A stretch of 64,000 nt of DNA. Origin: Owenia fusiformis. Taxonomy: Eukaryota; Annelida; Polychaeta; Sabellida; Oweniidae. Below the pieces are notes generated by a model. The model ran no database searches and had not been told where the DNA came from. It saw only the letters and a list, made by a program, of their open reading frames with translations. The stretch is taken from assembly GCA_903813345.2 (NCBI GenBank), contig CAIIXF020000001.1:54827885-54891884 (forward strand), in the 5' to 3' direction. Positions 9,054 through 22,054 of this stretch are shown here, in pieces; the stretch's first letter is position 1, and each line of letters opens with the position of its first letter. Position numbers and translations under genes: made by a program.

Positions 9054-12000
9054 ATGATTAGAATATCTATTGTATCAAGGCAACTTTTATATTGTGCGAA
9101 AACAGAGTCCCCGTATACATTTTCTGTTCACTACCCCAAAATTTGTACTGTGAAGCCATTAGTTGATAGCAAATCAGCATTCTCGCTACACAGCTATTTA
9201 AAAATGTCTGAAAATAGATATGCAGCAGATTATGGAAAACGAGTTGCTAATTGTAAAAAATGTAAGCAAAAGATAGATAAGGGAATAATGAGACTTGCTA
9301 AACTGACAACAAATCCCTTTAGTGAAGAAGGGGGTGATATGAAACTTTATCATCATCCACAGTGTCTCTTTGACACCTTTCTACGAGCACGAGCAACAAC
9401 AAGAAAAATTGAAGATACTGAAGACGTGGAAGGTTTCAAAGACTTGAAACAGGAAGATAAAGACGAAATCAACAAATTGATCAAAGGTAATTGAGAATCG
9501 CTACATATTGAAAAATCTGTAGATTACAACACGCTTTGAAACATATTGCAATTATTCAGTTTAGCTGGTCAAAATTAAACTGTCCTTTGTATATTTTTTA
9601 CCAACATGCATATTGACTTGAGATCCTTTTGGACCCATTGATTCTGTCTTATTGTGTAAAGAAAGGTGGTAATCTCCTCCATTCAGATACTTTTCACAAG
9701 ATCCATCTCTAATGTTACATCACTGTATGTTTCAAATATACTTTTCAGACTATGACTAGATTATGATCTGCTTGACTTATCCAAATTTTTTGAAACTTAC
9801 TTGTAACGTTTCGATTGGCTACATCCATCTTCATCAGGCACTGTTTGGCTACTGGTTGTTAGTTAGCCGCGCCACTGCTCCAAGGGTGCCAGACGGCTTG
9901 GGATTAAGGATGTTACCTAGTTTGTATTGTAACATCCTTAATCCCCAGCCGTCACGCACCCTTGGAGCGATGGCGAACATCGGAACATCTAACAACCAGC
10001 AGCCAAACAGTGCCTGATGAAAATGGATGTAGCCTAACGAAATATAGTCCAAAACATTAGACCTAGCCCGGGCCTCGTTTCTTATCTGACATGTGTAATG
10101 GCCTGGCTAGGTCTAACCTCCATGACCATTTTGCCTTTGATGCGTTAATTTAATCGTTCAGCAGGTTTCGACAAGCGGAACTAATTGAACCCTGAAAACA
10201 TGGCAATATTACACAAAGAATGTGATTCAAGCATGCATACATACCTTATAAACACATACACCCCGTCCCGTATCCCCCTTAGACCCTATTGATGCATAAT
10301 TACGAAAATATTGGAGACAGGTTTGGAATATGACGAAAATGTCGGTCAGTTTCGGTAACATCGAAATTGCAAATCGTTTCAGGAATTAACCGTCATCACG
10401 GCACTGCATTAACGAACAGTTGGTTTGCAATTAATAACTATTTTGCGTGTATATACGCGCTATATAAATTAATCAAAGATACCTGTTATCCTCAAAATTG
10501 ATCTTTTTATCCCGAGTAATCGCGATAATAATTATCAATCTATTTGACAACAATTTCGTTTCACTGGTAGTTTAATTTTACGATCCGGGACACTCAGACG
10601 AACAGACACAATGACGGACATGCGGAAATGTCACTTTAGAGATTGGTAAGTGTAGCCTCATTTTACTCGTATAAATGAACATTTAACACAATAATATTGT
10701 GTTAAATCGCTTGATGTTATGTGTTTTTATATTATTGTCAAGTATCAGTTGCACGTTATCGCGGAAAAATGGTTTCGATGGATTCAGAACTTGCATCAAA
10801 GGAAAGAATAGTAAGGAGGTTAAACTCAATAATGGCCCCAAGAAAATTCCTAATAATAAAGAACGCCGTTATTGAGTTTAACGACGTTGAACTAAACGAA
10901 ACATTGCAGATAAGTTTCCAAAAATTTGGATAAGTCAAGCAGATCATAATCTAGTCATATTAAAACTATCCAGATGAACATATTCAATTATACTTTTCAG
11001 ACTCACTCGAAAAATCTTCTAATAAAAAAACTACACCAGCTAAGAAAAAAGCAACACCAAAGAAAGCTGCTGTAACACCTATGAAATCTGAAACAATACC
11101 ATCTGCTACCAATGGCGCATCAGGTAAACTGAGACAAGTACATTAGTATAGCTAGTTTAAGGATGAGTATGCAATTTATAGTTTAACAAGGATTTAAGAT
11201 GGATATATGCAACAAACTGTGTGGGCCATGTAACATTTCCTGACAAATCGAACATTGAACTTATTTCTAGAACTAAGTTGTCTTTGGGTTATGCTTGGTG
11301 AATTTCATGCCAACCATGTTGAATTTTTAATCCCTCGCCCCTCGGAATCTACTTATTTCATTTTCACTGCTACTCACCCAGTTACGCTGACAATACGTCA
11401 GTGTAACAAGATGGAAGAACTTCCAGCTTCGTTTTTGGTAAGATATTTTTATTTATCGATTCTTCACCACTTATAAGTCAAGTTGTGAATATTGTCACAT
11501 TGGCAAAAAGCATGAAGATCGTCAATGTAACAAAAGCGATGAACTAAATATGTGAATTGCGTCTTTGTTAATATACCAAACATAGAATCGCCTGCATAGT
11601 CTCAAACTAGACTACCTTCCTTAACTTTGAGCCAAATTATTGTCCACAACTTGACTTATAAGTGGTGTAGAATCAAGAAATAAAAATATCTTACCGAAAA
11701 CGAAGCCCGGAAGTTCTTCCATCTTGTCACGCTGACGTTTCGTCAGCATAAGTAGGTGAGTACCAGTGATTTTCTGGCAAGCAGTTGAAGAGATTGGAGG
11801 ATCATGATTATTGGTATGGAATTCTTTGTGTCTTGTTAAAATTGAAGTCAGTATATGTTTTTGTAGCCTCACCAAAACCAGTTGCCACGGTTACATCAAC
11901 AGATACAAATGCTAGCCATAAAGATAACTCATTCAGGCAGTTCCGTTGTGTATGTGCTGAAATAGCAGAGGAGGCATCTTATAATGGGAAGACTGCCATT

Positions 12001-15000
12001 GTTAAGAAATTCCTGACAAAGGGCAGTGATGGAGGTGAGGGAGTTAAAACAACGGCATCCGACTTCATGAATGCTAATATTTTTCTTAACTGTATATTGT
12101 TTGACTGCATTTAAATATAAAAACTCATCATTATCTTTGCTCCTTATATTTTTGTCAAAAATAAAACTGTGAGAGAAATAACAATTGCATACATAATGTC
12201 CACCTTTTTTCATTCTCAAGCAGCTGACATCAAATGATATCCCCTGTATTCAAAATTTGTTTCAGATAGTTACAAAGGTGACTGTTATCTGATGCTGAAG
12301 TTGCTACTCCCAGGTGTTGTAAAACGTGTATACAATCTCAACAGTAAACAGATGATCAAACTGTTTAGCCAGGTAACACTGCTTTTAATTTGCTCTTCAT
12401 AATGATCTCCCCAGTATTGAAGCAAGGGGGTGCTGCATCCACTTGTGATTTTGTGAAGATCTTTGCACCCAATTGAAAATCCATTGCACTCTTTGGGTGT
12501 GTTCTCATTTAGATAATGTACATGTAAATTGGTAATGTGTTTTTACTTTTGATCGACATGTACATTGACAACTTCTTTGTAAATTCAGTTTTGACCAGTA
12601 TGTCTAACAACTCTTGTTCAAATAACTCTTAGACAAACAATTCTTGGCAATTAATCATGCAGTTATTTATCTGCTAATTTGCAATATCCATAATGTAAAA
12701 ACAATCTGAAAGTCATATGTATAAACTGTATGTCTTATAGATATTCCATACAAATCAAGAAGAAATGTTAACCCACCTGGAGCAGGGAGATGTTGCTGAA
12801 ACAATCAAGACCTTCTTTGATGACAATACCGCCCTACCTCCACAAAAGAAAAGCAATTTAGATATTATCGAGGTTAGAATTATTATTTTATAATCTATTG
12901 CAGTGTATCTGTTTTAATTTGATAATTTAGCCTTTTTTCATGACTGTAATTCCAGAATTTTACAATATGCCAAAATTTACATGTTGTCTTTCACAAGGTA
13001 TACATATGTATACATAGCAATATCATGAAATTTAATTGTGTCATTGATTGTCACCTTAACTTTAGGTTGATAATTTCCTGACTGAGATGTCCAAGTTAAC
13101 AAAAGAAGATGAACAACAGAGATGTCTCACAAAGATTACTAAACGGTGTACTGGAAATGATCTCAGAATGGTTATCCGACTCATTAAACATGATCTCAGA
13201 ATAAATGCCGGGGCCAAGCATATGTAAGTTAAACTCGGTCAATCTCTACAGCATTCCATTAAGTGTGCAATTTCGTTTTTAAAAAGCTATCATTGATTTG
13301 ATTAACCAAAAAACTCAAGATTTTATGTGAATGAAAAATTAGGAGATTTTTACCAATATTGGTCGAAATGAATTGTTATCATAAGAAATTTTCACCAACC
13401 TGAAAAAAATCCATAGTGGAACACTGCAGGCTAAATATAGAATTATTGAAAAGCATAATGGACAACAGTAAAAGTTCCAAAGCATTTAAGAAATTGGTAT
13501 TTGATGATGATATGATTTTAGTTACTGCATGTTTTCAAACAAACTCTGGTTTTCCATTTAAATGCATGCCTTAGTACACATTATATAATTGACAATAATT
13601 GTAATTTATAGGCAATTTAAAATGAACATTGTAATTTATCGTATGGGGTTTGTGACTCATTTTGTACTTCTGAATAGTGGAAATAAAATACTATTTTTCA
13701 TTTCAGACTGGAAGGCCTAGACCCCAATGCCTACCCAGCTTTCCAGGCCTCCAGAGATCTAAGAGATGTAGTTGATAGAGTTCTGGCCAATAAAAAAGAA
13801 GCTGCAGAAGGTGGTAAACCAGGCATGACCAAGAAGCTTAGTGTGAGAGCAAACCTAATGACCCCTGTATTACCCATGCTGGTGCGTATAAAGACATACA
13901 AACATTCAATATACTTGCAGGTTTTGGTGTACTTTAATAACATTGTATTCGTCATTTATGTACTTTACTTAAAGAGAGAATCAGATATAGTGAGCAGCCC
14001 AACAAAAAATTGTTTCAATTTTAGAAAATTTCTGGCTCATGTCATTCCTTGTCATGTCAATTTTCTAAAAATCCTCAAAGTGCATGCTTTATTTCAGGAA
14101 AACCAGATATTTTTACAATAATGTATTATTTTTCTATTAGAATGGTTACCATTCTTATAATTTGGGAGAATTTAAACATTTTTCACCTATTTTCGCACTT
14201 TGAATCCACGATAACTTCACCAATTTTCAATATATAATGAATCTTTTGGGTGATATTGTATTTGAGATTGTAAGGAATAGATTGGTAGTACATATTGCTT
14301 GCAAATTTGTCACCCCTATAGATCTGATTCTGCCTTTAAACCAAGCATATCAAGGCATTTTAAGATATTTCCATAACTTTGACAGCTTCAGTTAATTTAT
14401 GTGTCAATAACACATCACTGTAGAGTGTTTGAATTTAAAATTAATAGACAAAGATAGCATTTTGTTAACACTTTATCACACAAAGACATGACATATAAAG
14501 CATAAATATACATGTTATTGTTGTTTCAAGGCTGAAGCCTGTAAATCTGTGGAATATGCCATGAAGAAGTGCCCAAATGGGATGTATGCTGAGATCAAAT
14601 ATGATGGTGAGAGGGTACAGGTTCATAAACAGGGAGACTCATTTCATTACTTCAGTCGTAGCCTCAAGCCAGTTCTTCCTCATAAAGTTCAACATTTCAA
14701 AGACTACATTCCCAAGGCTTTCCCAGGTGGAAGTGATTTGATCCTAGATGCTGAGGTATTGCTGGTTGATACAAATACAAGTCAACCTCTGCCATTTGGA
14801 ACTCTAGGGGTACACAAGGTATGACTAATCCTGTAACTAAAAGGGTCTTATCTCATAATATCGATGATAACATTTATCATATTAAATTAAAACCCGTTTC
14901 TGACACCACTTGGACGAATAGAAAGTGTTCTGATTTAATCAATAATGTTCATATAGAAAGGTTGTTAATGGGAATTGATGGGTCAAAATAAATAAACTGG

Positions 15001-18000
15001 ATTTCAATGTTCACATTGAGAGATGTTCATATACAGGTTTTAATGCTGTTGTATACATGAGAATAAGTGCTACAATAAATACTACCTCATTTTATCTTTT
15101 GTTCCTCTTCCTTGACATTTAATATACAATTATTCATCCAAAGACCAATTAATATATGTCAAATTAATAATGTCACATAATAATGATATTAAATTGCAAT
15201 TATTCTACCTTCAGTGGAAAAACTTTTCCCAAAGAAAGGTTTGATGAGTCGCTTTAGTTGCAACGATTACTGGTTAAATTGTTAGGTTTAATTAGTTAAG
15301 TGTTCAGAGTTTTATGTTCATTGTTCAGTTGTGCATGTTAAAATGATGATTGAATAAGTGAATGAATTTGTTGCAATAAAAGTGGAAAATGCAGGGCACG
15401 CCTTAAGCGTCGGACAGCTGGTCATTATCTGGTTACTTTTGATACTGACCAGTTGATTTTTTCACTAGGTATAGGAAAATAACATTGCAACTGGTCAGTA
15501 ATGCCTTTTTGACCAGCAGCTCTGGAATCCTTAGGGCATACACTGGGAAAATGGCCAGATAATTATTAGATACAGACCTGCCAACCTGAAAATTAATACA
15601 ATGAGAAATCCGTAATAATTATTAAATGAAATTGTTTTGAAAAGTCCCTGGAAAGTACAGGTTTTAATAGTACATGTATTTGCCATGGTTTTTAGCCCAT
15701 TTCTTTTAGCTTGGCATGCTGAATCTAAATTAGATAATTAACTACTCAAATTATCAAAGCAAATCTGAGTTTATTTTGGAATAAATGTCAATCTTAATCA
15801 TGGCATTTTTCCATCAGTACTAGATTTTGATTTGCCATGAAAAGTGCTTGGATAAGTTGTAAAACAGAATAAGACATGTTCTTTCTGTATATATGAATAT
15901 ATATATATGAATCCGCCAAATTAAATAGCAGCCAAAATTTCAAAATTTGCCCATTGTGCCAAATTAATGCAATTTGCAGTAATATAGTATAGATTTTTTT
16001 TGAAATACTAATTAAAAAATAATTTCAGAAAGCGGCATTTCAAGATGCTAAGGTTTGCCTGTATATATTTGACTGTCTACACTACAATGGAGAAAACATG
16101 ATGGATAAGTAAGTATAAGAATTTATGTGTTAATATCCCAATTCAGAAGCCACCAAAAATATGAAAAATATGTTTCGTATTCATTGTAACATTGTATAAC
16201 AAATATTCTGATGTACTTTCTAGGCCAATTAAAGAGAGACGAAGGATTCTACACAAGAACATGGTAGAGGTTCCTCACAGGGTTCTGTTCTCTGAGATGA
16301 AGCATATCCATGTAAGTATGATTACAATTTTAAACCCATAAGTGAGTCATTCATGTTAGTACACAATAGGTTCACTATAAGTATGAGCGTATACCGGTCT
16401 GTACTTATATGTGCATATATGTAAAATTAGGAATTATCAAGATAGACTAAAAAGTATAATCCATCAAATATTTAATATGAGTTGAATTTATGATTCCAGA
16501 AACCCATTGACTTGAAGGATCTGATGATGAAGGTGTTCAGGGAAGGCTTGGAAGGACTTGTCCTGAAAGATGTCAATGTAAGGATTCTCATATTTGAATT
16601 TTCATAGTATGCATAGATGGTGTGTTGTCCATTGTTGACTTCTTACATGTTATTCAGGCAAATTAGATTTGCTCAAAGAAAATAAACTAAACAGGAGCTG
16701 GAATATACATGTACAAAATCTGTATGTATCACTCTGTATTATGGGTCATGGTTTTGCATCAGTAAGCAAATGTTAGATTCTTACCCCAATGCTGGATTGA
16801 CTTGTAATAATATACATATAGGATTCTAGGACATCTATGAGCCAGAGGATTTAATATCAGTGCTATTTTATACTTATTTACATTGATTCTAGGGTATCTA
16901 TGAGCCAGGAAAGAGGCACTGGCTGAAGGTGAAGAAGGATTATTTGGCAGATGGTGCAATGGCTGATACAGCAGATCTAGTGGTCCTTGGGGCATACTAT
17001 GGCACTGGAAACAAAGGTAACCATCCTTAAATGTAGTCTACTAGAACAGTTGGATCTTAATTTAATATGAAGTCACATGTTTTACTTCATCTGGTGATCT
17101 TACAATCATGGGATTGATGAGAGTCTACTTGTTTATTTTGTGACATGGCACTAACTTTTTAGATTCTGTATTGTAATGTCACACATTACATTTTTAAAAA
17201 ATAATCAATGAAGCTATGAATCCCAAAATAAATCTTTGGTCGCGCCCCATGTAATTCAGTGTATATTAAAAGTCACTTATAATTGAGCCAGTTTGAGACA
17301 GCACTGATGTGCAGTTCCTTTTCACCTTAATTATGGTAGCACTCTGTTCTTTTCAGGTGGCATAATGTCCGTTTTCCTAATGGGTGTATATGACCCAGAC
17401 AAAGATATTTGGCGCACAGTCTCCAAGGTAGCTGGTGGCCATGATGACAAGACTCTTGATAGGCTCCAGAAGGAACTTGAGATGGTTAAAATAAAAAAGG
17501 TAAAATTAATACTACGGTATGAGTTTACATTGAGGTACAGAATAGTAACATATTTATTTGTCATGTATACATATTTGGACAGTATGTCAAGATAACAGTT
17601 ATCAGTAACTATTTTTGTTTGATTTTTATTATAATTGATTCAGTTTGTTTATCTGCCCCCCCCCCTTTCCTTCATAAACTAATTGTAAAATCATATTTGT
17701 ATAACCCAAGAGGCTGTCAACTTAAGGGGATCAATTTACAAAATGAACTGGAAAACTCATAAGCCAATGGATATTGTCCAGGAAAACTGTATGATCAGAA
17801 TTATAAATAAATCTGCCTTTAAACATTTTACTGTGAATATTTTGTATTCTTTCATATTCTAAATTAATATTTGTAGGATGCCTCGAGAATTCCCAGCTGG
17901 CTGAGGATCAACAAAAATGTACTACCAGACTTTGTAGTAGCTGATCCTAAGGTGAGTATTACCCGTGTGTCATAAGATTTTTCAATGCAATATCTTTGGT

Positions 18001-21000
18001 GATCTACAATGGTAAAGTGGCAAGTACTACTAGGACAAGTACTATACATGGCGCCATCTTTATTTCTATTATTGAAACGTCCTAGAGGAATTATTAGACA
18101 ATTTTTAGAAACTTTCCCTGTTTAGCCCTAAAGCCCAAACTGGATTGGAATATGAAATGATTGAAATACAAGCTTAAAAGGGTAAATTGATTGAAACTAT
18201 TCAAAGGTTTGATTGACGACTTTGGAGCTCTTATATTTAGTTCATTTGTCTGTTAAATTGTCAATAACTATAATTTATTGAAACTTCTTTCATGTTTCAG
18301 AAAGCCCCAGTGTGGGAGATCACAGGTGCAGAGTTTAGTAAATCAGAATCTCACACTGCAGATGGGATTTCCATCCGCTTCCCCAGGGTAACGAAGATCA
18401 GAGATGATAAAGGTTGGAAGGAAGCCACAGATCTACCAAGACTTAGGGTGAATACAAATAGCCTAATAATTTAATTGTTATGGATTATTAGCCAATATAG
18501 CTTACAATGACATAATCATGATTGCATTAGTCATTGAATTCATTTTTGAAATAACATGATGTTTGGGAGTACATTTTCGATACAGTTTAATATTTGGGAT
18601 TACATTAATAGATATGAATTCATACAAGTGCACAAGTGATATTCCATTCAAACCGGATCAAAAATCTTCAAAAAACACCGCTCTATTTTGTAGTTATTCC
18701 ATGTAAAACCTCCCATAAACATCTGGGATTTATTTTAGATGAAAATTTGACCTTTGAAGACCACATCAATTATCTTTCCCAAAAAGTTCAAAAATTGCTC
18801 AATCCACTAAAGTACTTATCAAACAGTGTTAAATCAAATCACCTCGAAACAATGTATAACTCCTATGTAGCGTCAAACTTTGACTATTGCAGTGCAATTT
18901 ATGGGTCAGCCTCGTTAGCTTTGCTAGCTAAACTTGATAAACTACACTATCAAGCAGGTGTTATATGTGCTGGAGTCCTCCATGGGTCTAACACATCCAA
19001 AGTTTTCCAGTGCCTAAACTGGAAGACCCTGAGTGAAAGAAGAAAAGAAAAAAATCTTCGAATAATGTTCAAAATAAATAGAAAAATGGTAGCTAAATAC
19101 ATTTCTGATATTTTTGATATATATAAAAACCCCGCCACTAGGACAACAAGACACTCTTTACCATTTAAAATACCCACTCAAGTTACAACTAGATTTCTCA
19201 ATGCACCAGTCCTAAACCTTATAAAGCAATGGAACAACCTAAGCCAACCTGTAAGAGATTTACCAACCATTTCTAGTTTCAAAAATGCTGTTCGTTCATT
19301 AATACTTCCTAATATGAATTTTATCCCAACAACCAAGCTCAAACTTTCAAGGAATAAGGAGAAAATCATCAATAGACTAAGGGTTGATTTCATGTTAAAA
19401 GATCACGTTTTCTCTCACAATTTTACAGGAGTTAATGATAACAAATGTCCTTGTGGATCCCCTGAAAGCACAAAACACTTTCTCCTATCTTGCCCACGCC
19501 ATATAAATGAAAGAATTGATATGATGGCTGCACTGAGACAAAATAACCTACTTTATGATACAAACACATGTACAAATCAAAATGACCAATAAGAATATCT
19601 TATTTTTGAAAACACCCTCTGTCGAGATTCTCAAAATACCCTCATTGACATAGTAACTGACTTTGTTGGAACGTGTTATATACACCCAACTATAATTTAA
19701 AGTTAAAACTTTGACTCATATAGCATCTCTCAACCTCCTGGACCCAAATAAAATAAAATAAAAACTTATATTGTTTATCTATTTTATTTACAATATTTTA
19801 CTTACTTTCTGTTTTGTGATATCTAAAGCCACATGAAAACTATGTTTAATTTACTTAAAGCAACCTGTAATGCCACATGGCGATTGGTATGCTTTTATAT
19901 GTAATTGTTTATATTGTTTTCAATAAGTGAAATAAAATCATTAATAATGGTAATAATAATGAATTCATATCGGATAATTTTGGGAAAAGGGAAAGGAAGT
20001 TCATTTATCTTTATGACAAATTCTTAGCTAATGTTCCTCTGTTTTTGCGATCACTTTGTAAATCAGATGTTACTATGAAACGTGTAGGCCAGTGGCTGCA
20101 TCAATTGATACCAATCATAAAAGTTCATTTTTTAATTATAGGAATTATTCAAAGTATCAAAACAGCATTCAGAGATTCCTGATATGATAGGAGCCTCCAC
20201 ACCAAAAAAGGCTGAGACCAATGGTAGTGGCAGCAGCAATGGTTCAAGGCCCACAACCCCCATCAAGACAGAGAAGAGTAGCAGCCCAAGGCCTAGTACC
20301 CCTGTGAGAGCTGAGAAGAGGAAGCTGGAAGAAGCTTCTGAATCTGCATCTCCTGCTAAACGGAAACCTGTGGATTCTCCATCAAAGGTAAAGACTGGTT
20401 TTTAGAAATGCCTAAATAATGAGAATTGATTGTATGATCGAGATTCACATTGGTTAAGGTATAATTTTTGGACCCGTTTTGAATGGTCTAATCAAATCTA
20501 ATAAAATGCACTGAAAGATCTTTGATTGATTCATATTAAATATTTTAGGGCAATCCAGTATGTAAATATGGTTCAGATTGTTACCAGACCAATCCAGCCC
20601 ACAGGGAGCAATATACTCATACTGTGTCATCCCAACCAACCAAGGTAAGCCTAATCATAACCCTTAAATGGTTAGGGGAGCAGATCTGCATCGTAGAAAA
20701 GTTAGAACTTGTCAAAACTACTGAAATACCCAAATTGTCAGTAGTCAATACTCATATGTAAGCTCAAAATACTGGGAATTGAATTACCTTTCCGATGATA
20801 CCTAATACACCCTTCTGATTCATCATCCCCCCTCCCTACCCATTGGTGTAATTTTCTATAGCCTAACCGTTTTAATGCGTTTTGTGATGCCAAGTCTTTA
20901 AAATTATTTTACTATATTTTATTTCATTTTATTTCAGAAGCTACCAACTGTATTTAAAGGCATGAAGATCTACCTCCCCAGCTCAGTTGAGAAGTATAAG

Positions 21001-21574
21001 GAATTGAAGCGCTATATTGTTGCCTTTGATGGTGATATTGTGGCTGAATTTGAGAAAGATACAGCTACACATACAGTGCAATCAAGTGACGAGGTATTTA
21101 GACACATTATACTTTATGCTTGTTTGATTTTGAAAAAGAGAGTCAACTCCACTCTATTGATTTACCTTTACTCAATCAGAATTGCAATTCGCAGAAATTA
21201 ATGCATTTGAAAGTAGCTTTTGTATATATATTTGTCAAATTCAGAAGGTTACAATTATTACTTGAATAGAGGAATCAGGGTACAGAATACACATCTAATT
21301 GTTATTTTTGAGTGCATGTTGTTTGGACATATTTTTAAATTTTAAGTTTTCATCAATTTTTCAGTCTAGGAATATTCAATTCATAGTGGATGCTACATAC
21401 TATTAACCTTAACATATAGAATAGTACTTAAGTGTCTCAATAAGGAGGGGACTGGGTCAGAGCCAGTGGTTAAATATAATTATAATGTTTCAGGGAGACT
21501 CTAGCTCGGCTACTACTATCACAACAGACTGGCTTTGGAGATGCATAAAGAAGAAACAGATCGTTCCTGTGTGA
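9054..21574 (+). CDS. LIG3: DNA ligase III (mitochondrial and nuclear forms) with an extra PBZ zinc finger
   Basis: ATP-dependent ligase that seals nicks in base-excision, single-strand-break and mitochondrial DNA repair; its BRCT domain usually binds XRCC1. Exons: 9054-9486, 11001-11123, 11867-12034, 12266-12372, 12741-12872, 13066-13223, 13707-13881, 14531-14818, 16029-16108, 16224-16311, 16500-16577, 16893-17016, 17357-17499, 17877-17951, 18301-18447, 20142-20387, 20549-20644, 20938-21093, 21494-21574. Total 2898 nt, 965 aa, all phases consistent. Residues 1-50 form an Arg-containing, acid-poor presequence; the internal ATG at 9204 ([13 protein letters not shown]) gives the 915-aa nuclear form. 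Order: zf-PARP finger (CKKC...HHPQC), basic linker, DNA-binding domain, catalytic core with Lys455 in [22 protein letters not shown] and [12 protein letters not shown], Ser/Pro-rich linker, PBZ (856-887), BRCT ending TTDWLWRC. The PBZ is absent from human LIG3 as far as I know. Confidence 0.96.
9737..11003. repeat. 15-bp direct repeat duplicating the exon 2 splice acceptor of LIG3
   Basis: TATACTTTTCAGACT occurs at 9737-9751 and again at 10989-11003, where it is the real acceptor of LIG3 exon 2. The block between includes the element at 9751-10959. The copy at 9737 therefore carries a complete polypyrimidine tract plus AG, a possible decoy acceptor. Confidence 0.6.
9751..10959. mobile_element. 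1.2 kb inverted-repeat element in LIG3 intron 1, containing a nested foldback
   Basis: The left end TATGACTAGATTATGATCTG continues for roughly 45 bp and is matched inversely at 10915-10959. TA borders both ends. Nested inside at about 9815-10050 is a second long foldback whose arms include TGTTTGGCTACTGGTTGTTAG and its inverse. ORFs in both strands of this foldback are artefacts of the palindrome. No transposase was recognised. Confidence 0.6.
11280..11830. repeat. Large imperfect inverted duplication in LIG3 intron 2
   Basis: The left arm (about 11290-11530) and right arm (about 11590-11830) are inverse copies. AACAAGATGGAAGAACTTCC on the left faces GGAAGTTCTTCCATCTTGTC on the right, and ACTTATAAGT occurs in both. 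Both arms contain a GCTGACG..CGTCAGC minor palindrome. It is a foldback element without a gene. Confidence 0.6.
16822..16845 (+). repeat. Fragment duplicating the acceptor and first codons of LIG3 exon 12
   Basis: GATTCTAGGACATCTATGAG and the following CCAG nearly repeat the sequence at 16885-16909, where GATTCTAG is the true acceptor and the exon begins GGTATCTATGAGCCAGG. The copy loses similarity after GCCAG. It has an intact acceptor but no donor-defined exon, so it looks like a duplication remnant. Confidence 0.5.
18636..19765 (+). mobile_element. 5'-truncated non-LTR retrotransposon (LINE) in LIG3 intron 15
   Basis: An open frame of 318 codons (18636-19592) is the C-terminal part of a LINE reverse-transcriptase protein. 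It has the conserved post-palm stretch [15 protein letters not shown], the [11 protein letters not shown] region and, near the end, a Cys/His cluster [19 protein letters not shown] of the kind found at the end of CR1/Jockey-group ORF2. The polymerase YxDD region and endonuclease are missing. The copy ends in repeated AATAAA words, a usual LINE tail. It is on the same strand as LIG3 and still open over its length, so it is young or recently inserted. It is a dead copy because of the 5' truncation. Confidence 0.8.
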
Positions 21575-22054
21575 ATGAACACAACAATGGACCTTTAACT
21601 GAATATATCGAAAACAATGCTTTAAATATTGAGCTGTAGGCTTATCTGTGTGACACTCATTCATATTTGGAACTGTGTCTTGGACAGCTTGACTAGACAT
21701 GAACGATTGTGAGCATAAGCAGCATGTATTGTATCAAAAAACTGGTGGAATAATTGATCATTTAGTGCTTTAATTTATTTATTGAGTTATGAGGCCTAGG
21801 CTATCTACTGAAGCATTTCTTACGGACATGCACAACTTGTGGTTACATAATCATCATTCATTAAATCAAATCTCGCATATATATTAAGCATAAACAGTCA
21901 TAATACAAGTGATATTGTGCCCTTGTTGCTCGGTGCATACAGTCCTACAGGGTTATATACAAAATACATTAAATGGTTCTCAATATTTGTGCAGGCCTTT
22001 AGCTCAGGGCATGCCATTGACAACCTATGGGCTATATCATTTTACTATAACATC

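Noticed and set aside
9790-10050. CTGATGA...GAAA strings on the minus strand near 9835 and on the plus strand near 10013, resembling a hammerhead ribozyme core
   Set aside because: The closing base pair of stem II is missing (A facing C) and no stem III forms after GAAA. These are parts of the nested foldback element.
11255-11875. Paired ORFs sharing KMEELP on both strands in LIG3 intron 2
   Set aside because: The similarity comes from the inverted duplication itself; neither frame continues into a spliced gene.
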